A DNA stretch of 64,000 bases from Companilactobacillus nodensis DSM 19682 = JCM 14932 = NBRC 107160 (GCF_000615905.1 NZ_BAMN01000006.1:95739-159738); one strand, 5' to 3'. Positions 49,153 through 56,930 are shown, counted from the stretch's first letter. The notes: a model not told the origin generated them from the sequence alone. A program made the numbers and translations.

Positions 49153-50301
49153 CTAATCATTATTATTAGTTTCTTCAATGCCGTTAAATAATTTTCTAAG
49201 ATCACTACTTTGCTCAAGCGATGTTGAATCGAACATATGAGTGTAATATTTTAATGTGGTAGCAGTTGTTTTATGACCAACACGTCTTGATACATATTTA
49301 AGATTAAAGCCTTGATCAAGTAGATAGGATATGTGAGTATGTCTAATTCCATGGAAATTAATTATTTTGCTTGCACCAATTTCATTTAGCAATTTCTTTA
49401 ATTGCTGATTGACTGATTGAGAAGTAGGAGTTTCTTTACGTCTGCTTCTAAAAACATAATTGTAAGGATCAGTGTAATTAATTCTATTAAAGTATTCTTT
49501 CTGATTATCTTTAAGCTTTTTTAGTACACTAATACAGTCACTACTAACATCAACATACCTAACACCAGCAGGTGTTTTAGTGGCCTTTTGATTACGGGTA
49601 TCATTTTCGATGGCTTTATTGACACGAATTACTTTTTTATTAAAATTGATATCATTCCAAGTAAGCCCCGCGCATTCCTCGTATCTCATTCCTGTTTGTG
49701 TTACTAAATATACTTCAGCTGATGATATATCATTAATAGAAGTATGCATTTTAGCAACTTCAATCAGTTTTATGTAATCATCAGGTTCAAGAAATTTTTC
49801 ATCGGGGCTTTTTGATTCCTTACCGGCAACAATGGTTGTATTTCTAGTGAAGTCTGTATAGATTAATTGCTCAGCTATTGCATCTTCACACATTGATCTA
49901 AAAAAACTGTTGTATTTGCTAACGGTTACTTTTGTGCGAGTTTTGCCAAACTCATTTAAAAAATGCTGATAGTCTGCTTTAGTAACATCAACCAGCCTCA
50001 TGTTTGGAAAGTATTTTTTGATTACATCTATCGCAAAATAGTATCTATTAACCGTAGAATGTGATTTACCCTTAATGCGATATAATTCTACCCATTCTTT
50101 AAAGTAGTCAGAGAAGAGCATATCTTGCTTTGCTAAGTTAGCATGATTTGATTTTTGTAATTCAATTTTCCTAGCGGCTTCCTCACATTCTGTTTTCCTG
50201 ACGAACCCGCCCTTTGTTTTATTTCTATATTTGCCAGTAGTAGGATCTTTATAGGAAACACGATATTCCCATTTTCCATTGCGTTTATGAATTGTTGCCA
50301 T
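49153..50301 (-). CDS. int: Phage tyrosine-recombinase integrase
   Basis: A 382-residue integrase. N-terminal AP2-like arm-binding domain (GKWEYRVSYKDPTTGKYRNK), a SAM-like core-binding domain (about 65-160), and the catalytic domain with Arg in QTGMRYEECAGLTW, HGIRHTHISYLL (HxxR), VGHKTTATTLKYYTH (His, Tyr). It is next to attL and transcribed toward it, as usual for phages inserted in tRNA genes. Confidence 0.95.
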   Translation of the reverse strand: MATIHKRNGKWEYRVSYKDPTTGKYRNKTKGGFVRKTECEEAARKIELQKSNHANLAKQDMLFSDYFKEWVELYRIKGKSHSTVNRYYFAIDVIKKYFPNMRLVDVTKADYQHFLNEFGKTRTKVTVSKYNSFFRSMCEDAIAEQLIYTDFTRNTTIVAGKESKSPDEKFLEPDDYIKLIEVAKMHTSINDISSAEVYLVTQTGMRYEECAGLTWNDINFNKKVIRVNKAIENDTRNQKATKTPAGVRYVDVSSDCISVLKKLKDNQKEYFNRINYTDPYNYVFRSRRKETPTSQSVNQQLKKLLNEIGASKIINFHGIRHTHISYLLDQGFNLKYVSRRVGHKTTATTLKYYTHMFDSTSLEQSSDLRKLFNGIEETNNND

Positions 50302-50434
50302 AATTACAATTTCCTTTCTTTCGTAAACTTATTTTATAAGATTTGTCTTGTTTTGAGTATTTTTTATAGTTCTATTGACGAATATGAAGAAAATGTCAAT
50401 TTATGGGCACATATGTTCTTCTGACGTTAAAAAT

Positions 50435-50456
50435 AAAAAGCCCATTAAGGCTTAAT
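50435..50456 (-). terminator. Terminator downstream of the DUF1828-like gene
   Basis: On the minus strand, AAGCC and GGGCTT pair across TTAAT, followed by TTTTATTTTT. Confidence 0.65.
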
Positions 50457-51222
50457 TTTTTAAACTTAGTATTTTATTTTTATCACTCCAGGGAATGATA
50501 TCCAATCCTTTTGATAAAGCAATATTTTGAGCTTTATCTTTAATACCATGATCAACATCATTAAAGATAACTGAGTAATTGATTTTGCCATTTTCATAGT
50601 TAACATTGCTCTTGATATCTTCAAGCGTAACTATTTCAGTAGATATTCTTTGGAAATCGGCATTGTTAAGTATTTGAATAAGTTGTAAGGGATTACTTTT
50701 TGACTTTCCAAGCGCATAAGGAATTTTGTAAGAATTACCGCTTCCGCCGGTAACTGGATAATCAGGTAATCCCTTAAATTCATTGTCATCAAAATAATTC
50801 ATAACATCTTCAAAGAAAAGATTTTTTACATTACTTTTTCTAGTCATTACTAAATCATCAATTCTTAGAATTGTTTGAATTAGCGATTGTTTCATAACGG
50901 GAAAATCTTCTTTTTTTCCATCTATCGCTAGTATTTTATTAGCCGTAAGGGAAATGCCAAAGGAATTAATTATACTTTCAATGATTCTTGATCTAACACC
51001 ACTATTAATGTCAATACCTAAAAGTACTAAATCATTAATGGTAGTGCCATCATCAGATAATCTTATTTTATTTTTATTTAATGGAGAAACATAAATTGCT
51101 ATTCGATCACCAATTATATTTGTAAAAGGAGTCATTATTTCATCGCCATCATCAAATGAAGTAACTGAATATTTTGTTTTCATCCACTTAAGGTAATCAT
51201 CTATCCATTTGCTAGTTTCCAT
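50452..51222 (-). CDS. DUF1828/DUF1829-like protein, prophage moron region
   Basis: A 256-residue soluble protein. The N-terminal half (TPFTNIIGDRIAIYVSPLNK, IRLSDDGTTINDLVLLGI) resembles DUF1828 and the C-terminal half (about 140-256) the accompanying DUF1829, both found in phages and mobile DNA of lactobacilli with no established role. It is preceded by a partner gene 33 bases upstream. A part in phage defence or toxin-antitoxin activity is possible but unproven. Family naming is from memory of the motif pattern. Confidence 0.65.
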   Translation of the reverse strand: METSKWIDDYLKWMKTKYSVTSFDDGDEIMTPFTNIIGDRIAIYVSPLNKNKIRLSDDGTTINDLVLLGIDINSGVRSRIIESIINSFGISLTANKILAIDGKKEDFPVMKQSLIQTILRIDDLVMTRKSNVKNLFFEDVMNYFDDNEFKGLPDYPVTGGSGNSYKIPYALGKSKSNPLQLIQILNNADFQRISTEIVTLEDIKSNVNYENGKINYSVIFNDVDHGIKDKAQNIALSKGLDIIPWSDKNKILSLKN

Positions 51223-51255
51223 GATTAATTACTCCTTTCCATATCGTCAAATATA

Positions 51256-51702
51256 TTATACAAAATCTGCGGTGATTTGAGCTTCAGTTAAGTCAACATT
51301 AATAAATTTTAAAAACAAAGTAAAGTCTTCAACCACGTTATTTAAATCGTTTAAACAATTTTTGAGTGGTTCAGGTAGCTGATCTTTGGTTAGAATGGTT
51401 TGATTAATTATAGAGTCACCGCCATTAAAAATATGTAGATGGGGTGTGGGAATATCATTGTGATCAGCCCCGATGACATCGAATCTCATCATTGGACCAT
51501 GCGATTTTGAAATAAGTATCAATGTTAATTTATTTTTATTAATATGTCCTGTACGACAAACTATACTATCAAATTTCTCTTTTGAGGTAAACTTACCCTT
51601 CAATTTAAAATATTTTTGAAGACCTCTAGCAGGAACTGCAAGCAAGTTACTGTCAGAATCCTTATCAAGTTTCATTAACTGTGAATAATCAGTTGCTTCC
51701 AT
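51256..51702 (-). CDS. Hypothetical partner of the DUF1828-like gene
   Basis: A 148-residue soluble protein with no family that I can name safely. The middle has a beta-rich part (LTLILISKSHGPMMRFDVIG) and the motif TPHLHIFNGG with two His; the C-terminal part is helical. It lies 33 bases before the DUF1828-like gene in the same direction and is probably co-transcribed. GGAGG precedes the ATG. Confidence 0.6.
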   Translation of the reverse strand: MEATDYSQLMKLDKDSDSNLLAVPARGLQKYFKLKGKFTSKEKFDSIVCRTGHINKNKLTLILISKSHGPMMRFDVIGADHNDIPTPHLHIFNGGDSIINQTILTKDQLPEPLKNCLNDLNNVVEDFTLFLKFINVDLTEAQITADFV

Positions 51703-51720
51703 AGTTCCTCCAATTATTAA

Positions 51721-51810
51721 TTAGTCATGCCACGGCATGGCTTTTTATATACCCGAAATTTGTTTCTTTTATTATTAAAAAAAAGCCGTTTCCGGCTAAT
51801 TATTAATTTA
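51721..51810. repeat. Left copy of the 90-bp repeat flanking the abi gene
   Basis: This begins TTAGTCATGCCACGGCATGG and ends with the AGCCG/CGGCT terminator and TTATTAATTTA. It matches 53063-53151 with three base changes and one A-run difference. It includes the abi terminator and the abi stop codon. Confidence 0.92.
51777..51797 (-). terminator. Terminator of the abi gene
   Basis: On the minus strand, AGCCGGAAACGGCT (5-bp stem, GAAA loop) is followed by a T8 run. Confidence 0.85.
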
Positions 51811-52926
51811 AAAATTGTCCATAAAATCTCTGAATTCTTTATTCTTTTGTCTATTTGTTTTTTCAATAGTTATATTTTTAAGTCGTTTAATAAAATCTGA
51901 CGGCAAATCACTACTTGAAATGAATTGATCAAACTGTTTTTTTGTAATATCAGTTGCTGTATTTGCTTTTTTCCAAACTTCTAATTGTGATATTAAATAT
52001 ATAGAATCATATTTATCTAATGTAATTACTAAAGCAGCCATTAATGCAAAAAGGTCATTAGAACAAAGCTGATTATTATAATATTCTTCATCAGAAAAAA
52101 CGGAATTATTTGTAAATATTCGTAGAGTTCTCAATTCAAGAGACGTATTTGCATGAAAATGAATTAATCTATTACCATGAGCGAGATTATTTCTATAGTC
52201 ATGGATTAAAGAAATAACATTTCTAGTAAACTTTATTAGAGTATTTTCGTATTTTTCGGATATTTGATTGAGTTCTTTGTCCGAATATTTATCAAGATCA
52301 AGAGAATCCATAAATTCATTAAAAATAAATTCATCAATATCACCGTAGTTATTTTTCCCAATAGGTAATAATTTTATCATTATATATTTTGTCATATTAC
52401 GTGGAAATATTGAAAGAAGCATTCTTGTTTGACCAAAAGTAATATTTGAAAGCATAATCCAGGGAGGGACATCCCCATATTTTTCTTTATAATATTTGGT
52501 TGGATCATCATTACATTCGGAAATTTTTTTATTTAAAAATTTTGTTATTTTTATTGCCTTATTTTTATTTCTATAGGTCAAAGGATTTAAATATTCAGAT
52601 GTTTTTACTCCACGTCTTTTTGCCATTATATAAGCCATTGATTCTTTTAGACGTTGTTCAAACTTTATTGCAAATTGAAATAGAATATTTCTTAAATCAT
52701 CTTCAATACGGTGATAATAATAAAGGTCTGTAATATGTACGTTACTTCTATATACTTTTTTATCTGGTAAATAGAATTCTGATTTATATCTATTTATTAG
52801 ATTGTAATAACCTACTGATTGTAATAATTCAATTGCAATTCTATTACTGTCAATAATTAGTCCTTTGTTTCTTAATTTATTTACCATGTATTGATAATCG
52901 TGAAATTGAACTTCTTTTTTTGACAA
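51808..52926 (-). CDS. Abi_2/AbiD-AbiF-type abortive infection protein (HEPN)
   Basis: About 372 residues. The N-terminus (FHDYQYMVNKLRNKGLIIDS, then GYYNLINRYKSEF) and the helical region around residues 60-100 are typical of Abi_2-type proteins (AbiD, AbiF), which block phage growth. The DYRNNLAHGNR motif near residue 245 gives the Rx4H of HEPN ribonucleases, and HEPN toxins usually act on RNA. TTG 52926 is preferred, with GAGGTG 7 bases upstream; GTG 52941 would overlap that site. The gene has its own promoter, a hairpin over the ribosome site and a terminator, and lies between two 90-bp repeats. Confidence 0.85.
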   Translation of the reverse strand: MSKKEVQFHDYQYMVNKLRNKGLIIDSNRIAIELLQSVGYYNLINRYKSEFYLPDKKVYRSNVHITDLYYYHRIEDDLRNILFQFAIKFEQRLKESMAYIMAKRRGVKTSEYLNPLTYRNKNKAIKITKFLNKKISECNDDPTKYYKEKYGDVPPWIMLSNITFGQTRMLLSIFPRNMTKYIMIKLLPIGKNNYGDIDEFIFNEFMDSLDLDKYSDKELNQISEKYENTLIKFTRNVISLIHDYRNNLAHGNRLIHFHANTSLELRTLRIFTNNSVFSDEEYYNNQLCSNDLFALMAALVITLDKYDSIYLISQLEVWKKANTATDITKKQFDQFISSSDLPSDFIKRLKNITIEKTNRQKNKEFRDFMDNF

Positions 52927-52929
52927 CGA

Positions 52930-52967
52930 AAAACACCTCACAGTAATTACTTACCATGAGGTGTTTT
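52930..52967 (-). promoter_or_regulatory. Hairpin covering the abi ribosome-binding site
   Basis: The arms AAAACACCTCA and TGAGGTGTTTT are perfect 11-bp complements around a 16-base loop. On the abi transcript the right arm contains GAGGTG, the Shine-Dalgarno sequence for TTG 52926, so the folded RNA would hide it. The same hairpin with its T run could also act as an attenuator. Confidence 0.7.
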
Positions 52968-53010
52968 AACGACCCGAATTTGTTTACAGGTATTTCAACT
53001 TATAAACTTA

Positions 53011-53039
53011 ATGATAAAGTAATTTTATAATTTTGTCAA
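53011..53039 (-). promoter_or_regulatory. Promoter of abi
   Basis: On the minus strand, TTGACA (53039-53034), a 17-base spacer and TATCAT (53016-53011) form a near-consensus sigma-A promoter about 90 bases before the abi start. Confidence 0.75.
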
Positions 53040-53062
53040 TTTTTCTTTTAGATAAATTAATT

Positions 53063-53151
53063 TTAGTCATGCCACGGCATGGCTATTTATATACCCAAAA
53101 TTTGTTTCTTTTATTATTAAAAAAAGCCGTTTCCGGCTAATTATTGATTTA
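53063..53151. repeat. Right copy of the 90-bp repeat flanking the abi gene
   Basis: The partner of 51721-51810, in the same orientation. It carries the terminator of the gene at 53141-53821 and that gene's last codons. Both copies hold the short palindrome CATGCCACGGCATG. Confidence 0.92.
53119..53138 (-). terminator. Terminator after the prophage membrane-anchored protein gene
   Basis: The same AGCCG-GAAA-CGGCT hairpin with a T7 run on the minus strand, in the right repeat copy. Confidence 0.85.
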
Positions 53152-53821
53152 AATTTAAAGTTATGTCGTAATCATGTTGAGCATTTTCATCTTCATAATT
53201 GTCTGTATCATATGATCCATCAAATTTTAGTCTCAAACTTTTAATGTCACTAACATTGTTTAACTTTTCGACAGGGGCCATGATGTCGCCTTCTTTGGTA
53301 ACACCTTTAGCAATATCACCACCGAAGTTTTCTTTATAACCTTTAACGGTATTTAAAGCGGCATCTATTTGCTGACCATCACTTGTTATAACGATTCCTT
53401 GATCAGGATATGAAGTTATATCCCTATTAGCGGTTATGGCCATATGAATTATGATAAATCCTTGGGCTTTTGCCTTTGATGAATCATCATAAACAAATGG
53501 TTTCATCTTAAATACTTGTACCTTAGTAACTTTGATAGTTTCTGGCTGCCAAGAAGTATCAGTAAATGAAAGATTGTAATTCTTTTGATCGAGAACTGTT
53601 CTATCAGTGTAATCAATGTTTAAAACTTTATTATTACTCTTAGAAGATGATTTCTTGTTTCCCTTTTCAACTTCAGTAGTAGAGTGTCCAGAAGCTTTAT
53701 TTGAACTGCTTTTGTCTGAGGAATCACTGTTTCCACCAAACATTCCGAAAATAACAACTACTAAAACAACAACAATTAGCCAAAACCACCAAATTTTATA
53801 AAAAGGTTTACCTTTATTCAT
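53141..53821 (-). CDS. Membrane-anchored extracellular protein, DUF4352-like, prophage
   Basis: 226 residues. A basic N-terminus and one membrane helix (WWFWLIVVVLVVVIFGMFGG) precede a Ser/Lys-rich linker (about 30-65) and a beta-rich domain (about 70-226; FIIIHMAITANRDITSY). The domain resembles DUF4352/DUF5068-type immunoglobulin-like modules, without Cys. There is no lipobox. Genes between repressor and integrase often serve the lysogen, for example superinfection exclusion, so that role is possible. Confidence 0.6.
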   Translation of the reverse strand: MNKGKPFYKIWWFWLIVVVLVVVIFGMFGGNSDSSDKSSSNKASGHSTTEVEKGNKKSSSKSNNKVLNIDYTDRTVLDQKNYNLSFTDTSWQPETIKVTKVQVFKMKPFVYDDSSKAKAQGFIIIHMAITANRDITSYPDQGIVITSDGQQIDAALNTVKGYKENFGGDIAKGVTKEGDIMAPVEKLNNVSDIKSLRLKFDGSYDTDNYEDENAQHDYDITLNLNQ

Positions 53822-53823
53822 GT

Positions 53824-54190
53824 TAGTTCACCGCCTTAGCGTTTTTTGCTGGGTGATGTAAGAAAATAAATACAGCACCGACAATCAATACAGCAATAGC
53901 AGGGAATGCCATTGCAGCAGATATTAGGAACAATGCATTACCAATAATCCCCAGAATGGTCCAACCATGGAAATACCCTTGTTTTTGCTTTGAATAAGGG
54001 CAATAAGATTTAAAATAATGCCAATAGCAGCCATAACGTAGAAAAATGTACCAGTACCGCTCGTCAAATTAGTACCGCCAAAAGCATCACTTGCAGCTGT
54101 ACTAAAAATAACAGGCCATGAAACAGCAAATAAAACACAGTTAACAATATCTAGAATCCCAGTCCAGATATTTATTTTTAGATTTTTCAT
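53824..54190 (-). pseudogene. Small prophage membrane protein (frameshifted as read)
   Basis: The frame begins MKNLKINIWTGILDIVNCVL and has three hydrophobic segments, then turns into GLLVMHCS at a run of four Cs (53949-53952, plus strand). With one more base it continues as GIIGNALFLISAAMAFPAIA and ends AKNAKAVN, one more membrane segment, stopping at 53824 just before the next gene. About 122 residues when restored, with four membrane helices. Function unknown. Confidence 0.65.
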
Positions 54191-54245
54191 AATAAAAATT
54201 CCCCCTAAAATTCAGCTTTTAATGTCGTCAGTGTTTGGACAAAAA

Positions 54246-54668
54246 TTAGTTTCCTAAAAATGGTAATCCGTAATTATATCTTAAGTCCTGATAAGTACTA
54301 GGTAAGTGATCATGTTCTTCGATAAATAAATTAGTTACCACGGCCATAGCAAATTCATCAGCACCATTCTCGGACTTATCCTTGAGTCTCACGTTAGAAG
54401 AGTAGTATGCAGTTAATCCATCTTGTTCAATCACATGACACAATTCATGTGCTAAGACGAAGTATCTTTGGTTACTATATCTAATTATATTGGACATCAT
54501 AACTATTGGTGTATCGCCATAATAAAGCGTTTCAGCAAGTGGTTTATCTGCAACTTCCTTCCAATATATCTGAACGTTTAATTTATCAGCCCAGATAAAC
54601 GGATCAAACGTACTGTATCGTTTACCGATGGCGAAGACTAATTTATTTAGTTCCTTTATTGCCGTCAT
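54246..54668 (-). CDS. ImmA/IrrE-type metallopeptidase of the prophage
   Basis: A 140-residue zinc peptidase with HELCH (His74, Glu75, His78) in VLAHELCHVIEQDG and the further ligand region NGADEFAMAVV. In ICEBs1 and many phages ImmA cleaves the cognate repressor to release the lytic programme. It overlaps the repressor gene by 26 bases, the classic pairing. Confidence 0.9.
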   Translation of the reverse strand: MTAIKELNKLVFAIGKRYSTFDPFIWADKLNVQIYWKEVADKPLAETLYYGDTPIVMMSNIIRYSNQRYFVLAHELCHVIEQDGLTAYYSSNVRLKDKSENGADEFAMAVVTNLFIEEHDHLPSTYQDLRYNYGLPFLGN

Positions 54669-55038
54669 CAGTATCGCTTCTTTCTTTCTTGCGTTGATCC
54701 CAGAATATCTGTGTTAAAGCAATTTTTAACTTGTCTCTTTGTTCATCAGTTAGTTCATCACCATCATAGAAGGCACCTACAAGGTTTTTATCCAAAAAGG
54801 ATTTTAAATCAATGGTGTCTTTTTGTTTTGCCCATTGTGGTGTTTCATTCCTTCCATAGAGATAATCAAGTGTGACATCAAAATAATCGGCAATTCTTAT
54901 TGTAGCAGCCTGATCTGGTTCACGTTTGCCTTGTTCCCATGAAGCGTATGTTGTAGGAGCTACTCCAAGAGCCTTGGCAATTTCTTTTTGTGTTCTATGT
55001 GTTTTACTTCTTAATTTTTTAAGCGTGTTAGAGAACAT
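54643..55038 (-). CDS. CI-like phage repressor (HTH-XRE)
   Basis: 131 residues. The XRE HTH is at the N-terminus (LRSKTHRTQKEIAKALGVAP, then TTYASWEQGKREP); the C-terminal 60 residues are helical. It lacks a LexA-type peptidase domain, which fits control by the neighbouring ImmA-type protease. ATG 55038 follows GAGGTG; a longer frame includes that site. Its recognition helix TTYASWEQG is the same as that of the divergent Cro-like protein. Confidence 0.9.
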   Translation of the reverse strand: MFSNTLKKLRSKTHRTQKEIAKALGVAPTTYASWEQGKREPDQAATIRIADYFDVTLDYLYGRNETPQWAKQKDTIDLKSFLDKNLVGAFYDGDELTDEQRDKLKIALTQIFWDQRKKERSDTDDGNKGTK

Positions 55039-55063
55039 ATGAATCACCTCGAGTAAAATATAC

Positions 55064-55142
55064 TACACAATTTGTGTATTTATATTATAATACACAAAAA
55101 GAGTAGAAAACTATTTACAATACACATAATGAGTAGTATATT
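55064..55142. promoter_or_regulatory. CI/Cro switch: three 15-bp operators and divergent promoters
   Basis: TACACAATTTGTGTA (55064-55078, perfect palindrome), TACACAAAAAGAGTA (55091-55105) and TACACATAATGAGTA (55121-55135) share TACACA at the left and GTA at the right. A rightward promoter TTTACA (55114-55119), 17-base spacer, TATATT (55137-55142) has the third site in its spacer. A leftward -10 TATAAT lies near 55080-55090 with the second site upstream of it. This is the expected genetic switch. Confidence 0.8.
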
Positions 55143-55182
55143 ATAACCATAGCAACGCGATAAGCGTAAGAAAGGAGAAACA

Positions 55183-55401
55183 ATGAAGCAAAGAAAATGG
55201 CTTAAAGAAATAAGAGAAACAAAAAATATGACTCAATCAAATTTTGCAGAACTTCTTAATGTTCCTGTAACAACATATGCTTCATGGGAACAAGGAGTAC
55301 GAACGCCTAGTGTTGATAAGGCAAAAGAAGTTGCTGAAATTCTGAATATTAAGTGGACTATTTTTTTTGATCATCAGGTACTCGAAACGAGTAGTAAATA
55401 A
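55183..55401 (+). CDS. Cro-like HTH regulator
   Basis: A 72-residue XRE protein almost entirely made of the HTH domain (LKEIRETKNMTQSNFAELLN, TTYASWEQGVRTP). It is divergent from the repressor and shares its recognition helix, so both should bind the same operators. AAAGGAG precedes the ATG. Confidence 0.88.
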   Translation: MKQRKWLKEIRETKNMTQSNFAELLNVPVTTYASWEQGVRTPSVDKAKEVAEILNIKWTIFFDHQVLETSSK

Positions 55402-55429
55402 TATTTCGATTGCTATGGTATAAAAATTC

Positions 55430-55444
55430 TACACACTAATAGTA
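55430..55444. promoter_or_regulatory. Fourth CI/Cro-type operator downstream of cro
   Basis: TACACACTAATAGTA fits the 15-bp pattern of the switch operators and lies in the 124-base gap between cro and the next early gene. It may let the repressor control the early genes at a second point. A short palindrome, TAACTGAAGTTA, follows at about 55481. Confidence 0.55.
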
Positions 55445-55525
55445 CACAAACGCCGATTAACACATCCATGTCAAAACGGTAACTGAAGTTAACGAATAGT
55501 TATCAAGAGTAAGGAGGTGATAAGA

Positions 55526-56008
55526 ATGAGCAATATAAACATCGTGCAAGAGGTTTTAAATATGCAAGATCGTCAAAATTTCAATGATACTGATTTGGCA
55601 GCAATAGCAGGAACGTCAAAAACAACTGTTGGTAAATGGTTTAAAGGAACTCCAATCAAAGATGAATATTTAGTTAATCTATCTAACGCCATTGATGATA
55701 CTAGATTCTCATTAGCTGTTGATTGCTATTTATTTAATTTTCCAGCAATTCTGTTAAATATCGTAAATGAATATAACTCAGAAACATCATCACTATTAGT
55801 AGGAACACAAATTGAAGATTTAAACAGTGATACAGCAATTGAGAATGCACTTAAAGAAATTAGCAAGAGTAATCCTGATGAAAATATTATCAAATTTGGA
55901 ATATTCAAAATGTTCAGAACGAGTTCAATTATGCGTGCTTGTGCAACAGCAATGTCACATAGGTACCACATATCACTTAAACAAGCTGCATTAGGTGAAA
56001 GAGGGTGA
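55526..56008 (+). CDS. Phage HTH regulator, 160 residues
   Basis: The N-terminal helix-turn-helix (FNDTDLAAIAGTSKTTVGKW) is followed by a helical C-terminal part. ATG 55526 has AAGGAGG upstream. It probably regulates early genes or acts as an antirepressor; I cannot tell which. It lies between cro and the DUF771-like gene in the rightward early block. Confidence 0.7.
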   Translation: MSNINIVQEVLNMQDRQNFNDTDLAAIAGTSKTTVGKWFKGTPIKDEYLVNLSNAIDDTRFSLAVDCYLFNFPAILLNIVNEYNSETSSLLVGTQIEDLNSDTAIENALKEISKSNPDENIIKFGIFKMFRTSSIMRACATAMSHRYHISLKQAALGERG

Positions 56009-56013
56009 AATAA

Positions 56014-56343
56014 ATGCAAGAACCAGAGACTTTGCCATTTGGTATTCCAGAGAAAGACGGATACGTACTGGCTTGGGTACGAAAAGATAAACTGAAGGAT
56101 TTGATCAGCAAGCCTGCTGACGAGGGTATCGAATTGCTTCCTTGGGCATGTAAAATTGCTGGTTGTTCAGCCCCAACTTTAGTAAAGAAGCTAGACAGAT
56201 ACCGTGACGTCCTAGATATGGATAAGGGTGGGTGTGTTAGATATTCTACTGGTTCTGGTAGCCCTTGGAAATTTCAAGCACCCGAATTTAAAGAATTTGT
56301 TTTAACGCACAAAAGAGAGTTTATGAAATCGGAGGAAGTATAG
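56014..56343 (+). CDS. Phage DNA-binding-like protein, possibly DUF771-like
   Basis: 109 residues. The middle (ELLPWACKIAGCSAPTLVKK) looks like a winged HTH, and the C-terminal GSPWKFQAPEFKEFVLTHKR has the layout of small phage proteins of the DUF771/excisionase-like group that sit after cro in lactobacillus phages. The assignment is weak. It is followed directly by the next gene. Confidence 0.55.
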   Translation: MQEPETLPFGIPEKDGYVLAWVRKDKLKDLISKPADEGIELLPWACKIAGCSAPTLVKKLDRYRDVLDMDKGGCVRYSTGSGSPWKFQAPEFKEFVLTHKREFMKSEEV

Positions 56344-56640
56344 ATGCAAATAACAGCAGATTACATTGATTCAATGCTCGTTAAGGCTGAAAAAGTTGGT
56401 AATGATCAACGAAAATTAGAAGATATTTCTAGACAATTCGCTGAATTGGTCAGCCGAGGAACATTTAAAATGAGAAAGATTTATGAGGAACCACTTAGTG
56501 ATGAGGTCCTTAGACCGCTAGGTGAAGCAAATCATGTAATTGTTAAAGTTCGAATGAATAAAGACGTATATAGAAATGTTCTTAGCTACGAGTACACATT
56601 TATTTATAAAGGGGATGAAAGTATTGAACGAGTTTGTTAA
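56344..56640 (+). CDS. Hypothetical phage protein, 98 residues
   Basis: A soluble, charged protein with an N-terminal helix (DYIDSMLVKAEKVGNDQRKL) and a beta-rich end (HVIVKVRMNKDVYRNVLSYE). No family is recognised. It starts 3 bases inside the end of the preceding gene's region, with GGAGG upstream. Confidence 0.6.
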   Translation: MQITADYIDSMLVKAEKVGNDQRKLEDISRQFAELVSRGTFKMRKIYEEPLSDEVLRPLGEANHVIVKVRMNKDVYRNVLSYEYTFIYKGDESIERVC

Positions 56641-56746
56641 GCGCTTATTGAATAATCTATTTAGTAAAAATGACTTCAGCAACATTGGTACCTATACCCA
56701 ATACACGCCTGAAGTCATAAAAAAAGACCTGCTATCCATCAAATAG
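56624..56746 (+). CDS. Small phage ORF, 40 residues (TTG start)
   Basis: TTG 56624, after GGGGATG, opens MNEFVKRLLNNLFSKNDF and runs 40 codons to TAG 56744-56746. It overlaps the previous gene by 17 bases. It has no known family; the overlap and ribosome-like site are the only support. Confidence 0.4.
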   Translation: MNEFVKRLLNNLFSKNDFSNIGTYTQYTPEVIKKDLLSIK

Positions 56747-56752
56747 CAGGTC
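56719..56752 (-). terminator. Minus-strand terminator hairpin inside the early region
   Basis: GACCTGCTA (56726-56734) and TAGCAGGTC (56744-56752) pair perfectly; on the minus strand the stem is followed by a T7 run, on the plus strand it is not. It would stop leftward, not rightward, transcripts. Confidence 0.6.
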
Positions 56753-56805
56753 GAGATATTTACAAAAAATTCTACTTAAATTATATCACGATTGGAGTTT
56801 TAAGA

Positions 56806-56928
56806 ATGGGTGATTTTAATTATGATTCATGGCTTTCTGATGAAGACAGCATAAATGCTGACAAATCAAGATATGAACAAGAACAACAAGACGAACTAAA
56901 TAAAGAAGATTTATCGGAGGAATACTAA
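56806..56928 (+). CDS. Small acidic phage protein, 40 residues
   Basis: ATG 56806 (after GGAG) opens MGDFNYDSWLSDEDSINADK and ends at TAA 56926-56928, two bases before the Bet gene. Strongly acidic, rich in Asp/Glu/Gln. No family recognised; close spacing and ribosome site support it. Confidence 0.6.
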   Translation: MGDFNYDSWLSDEDSINADKSRYEQEQQDELNKEDLSEEY

Positions 56929-56930
56929 AG

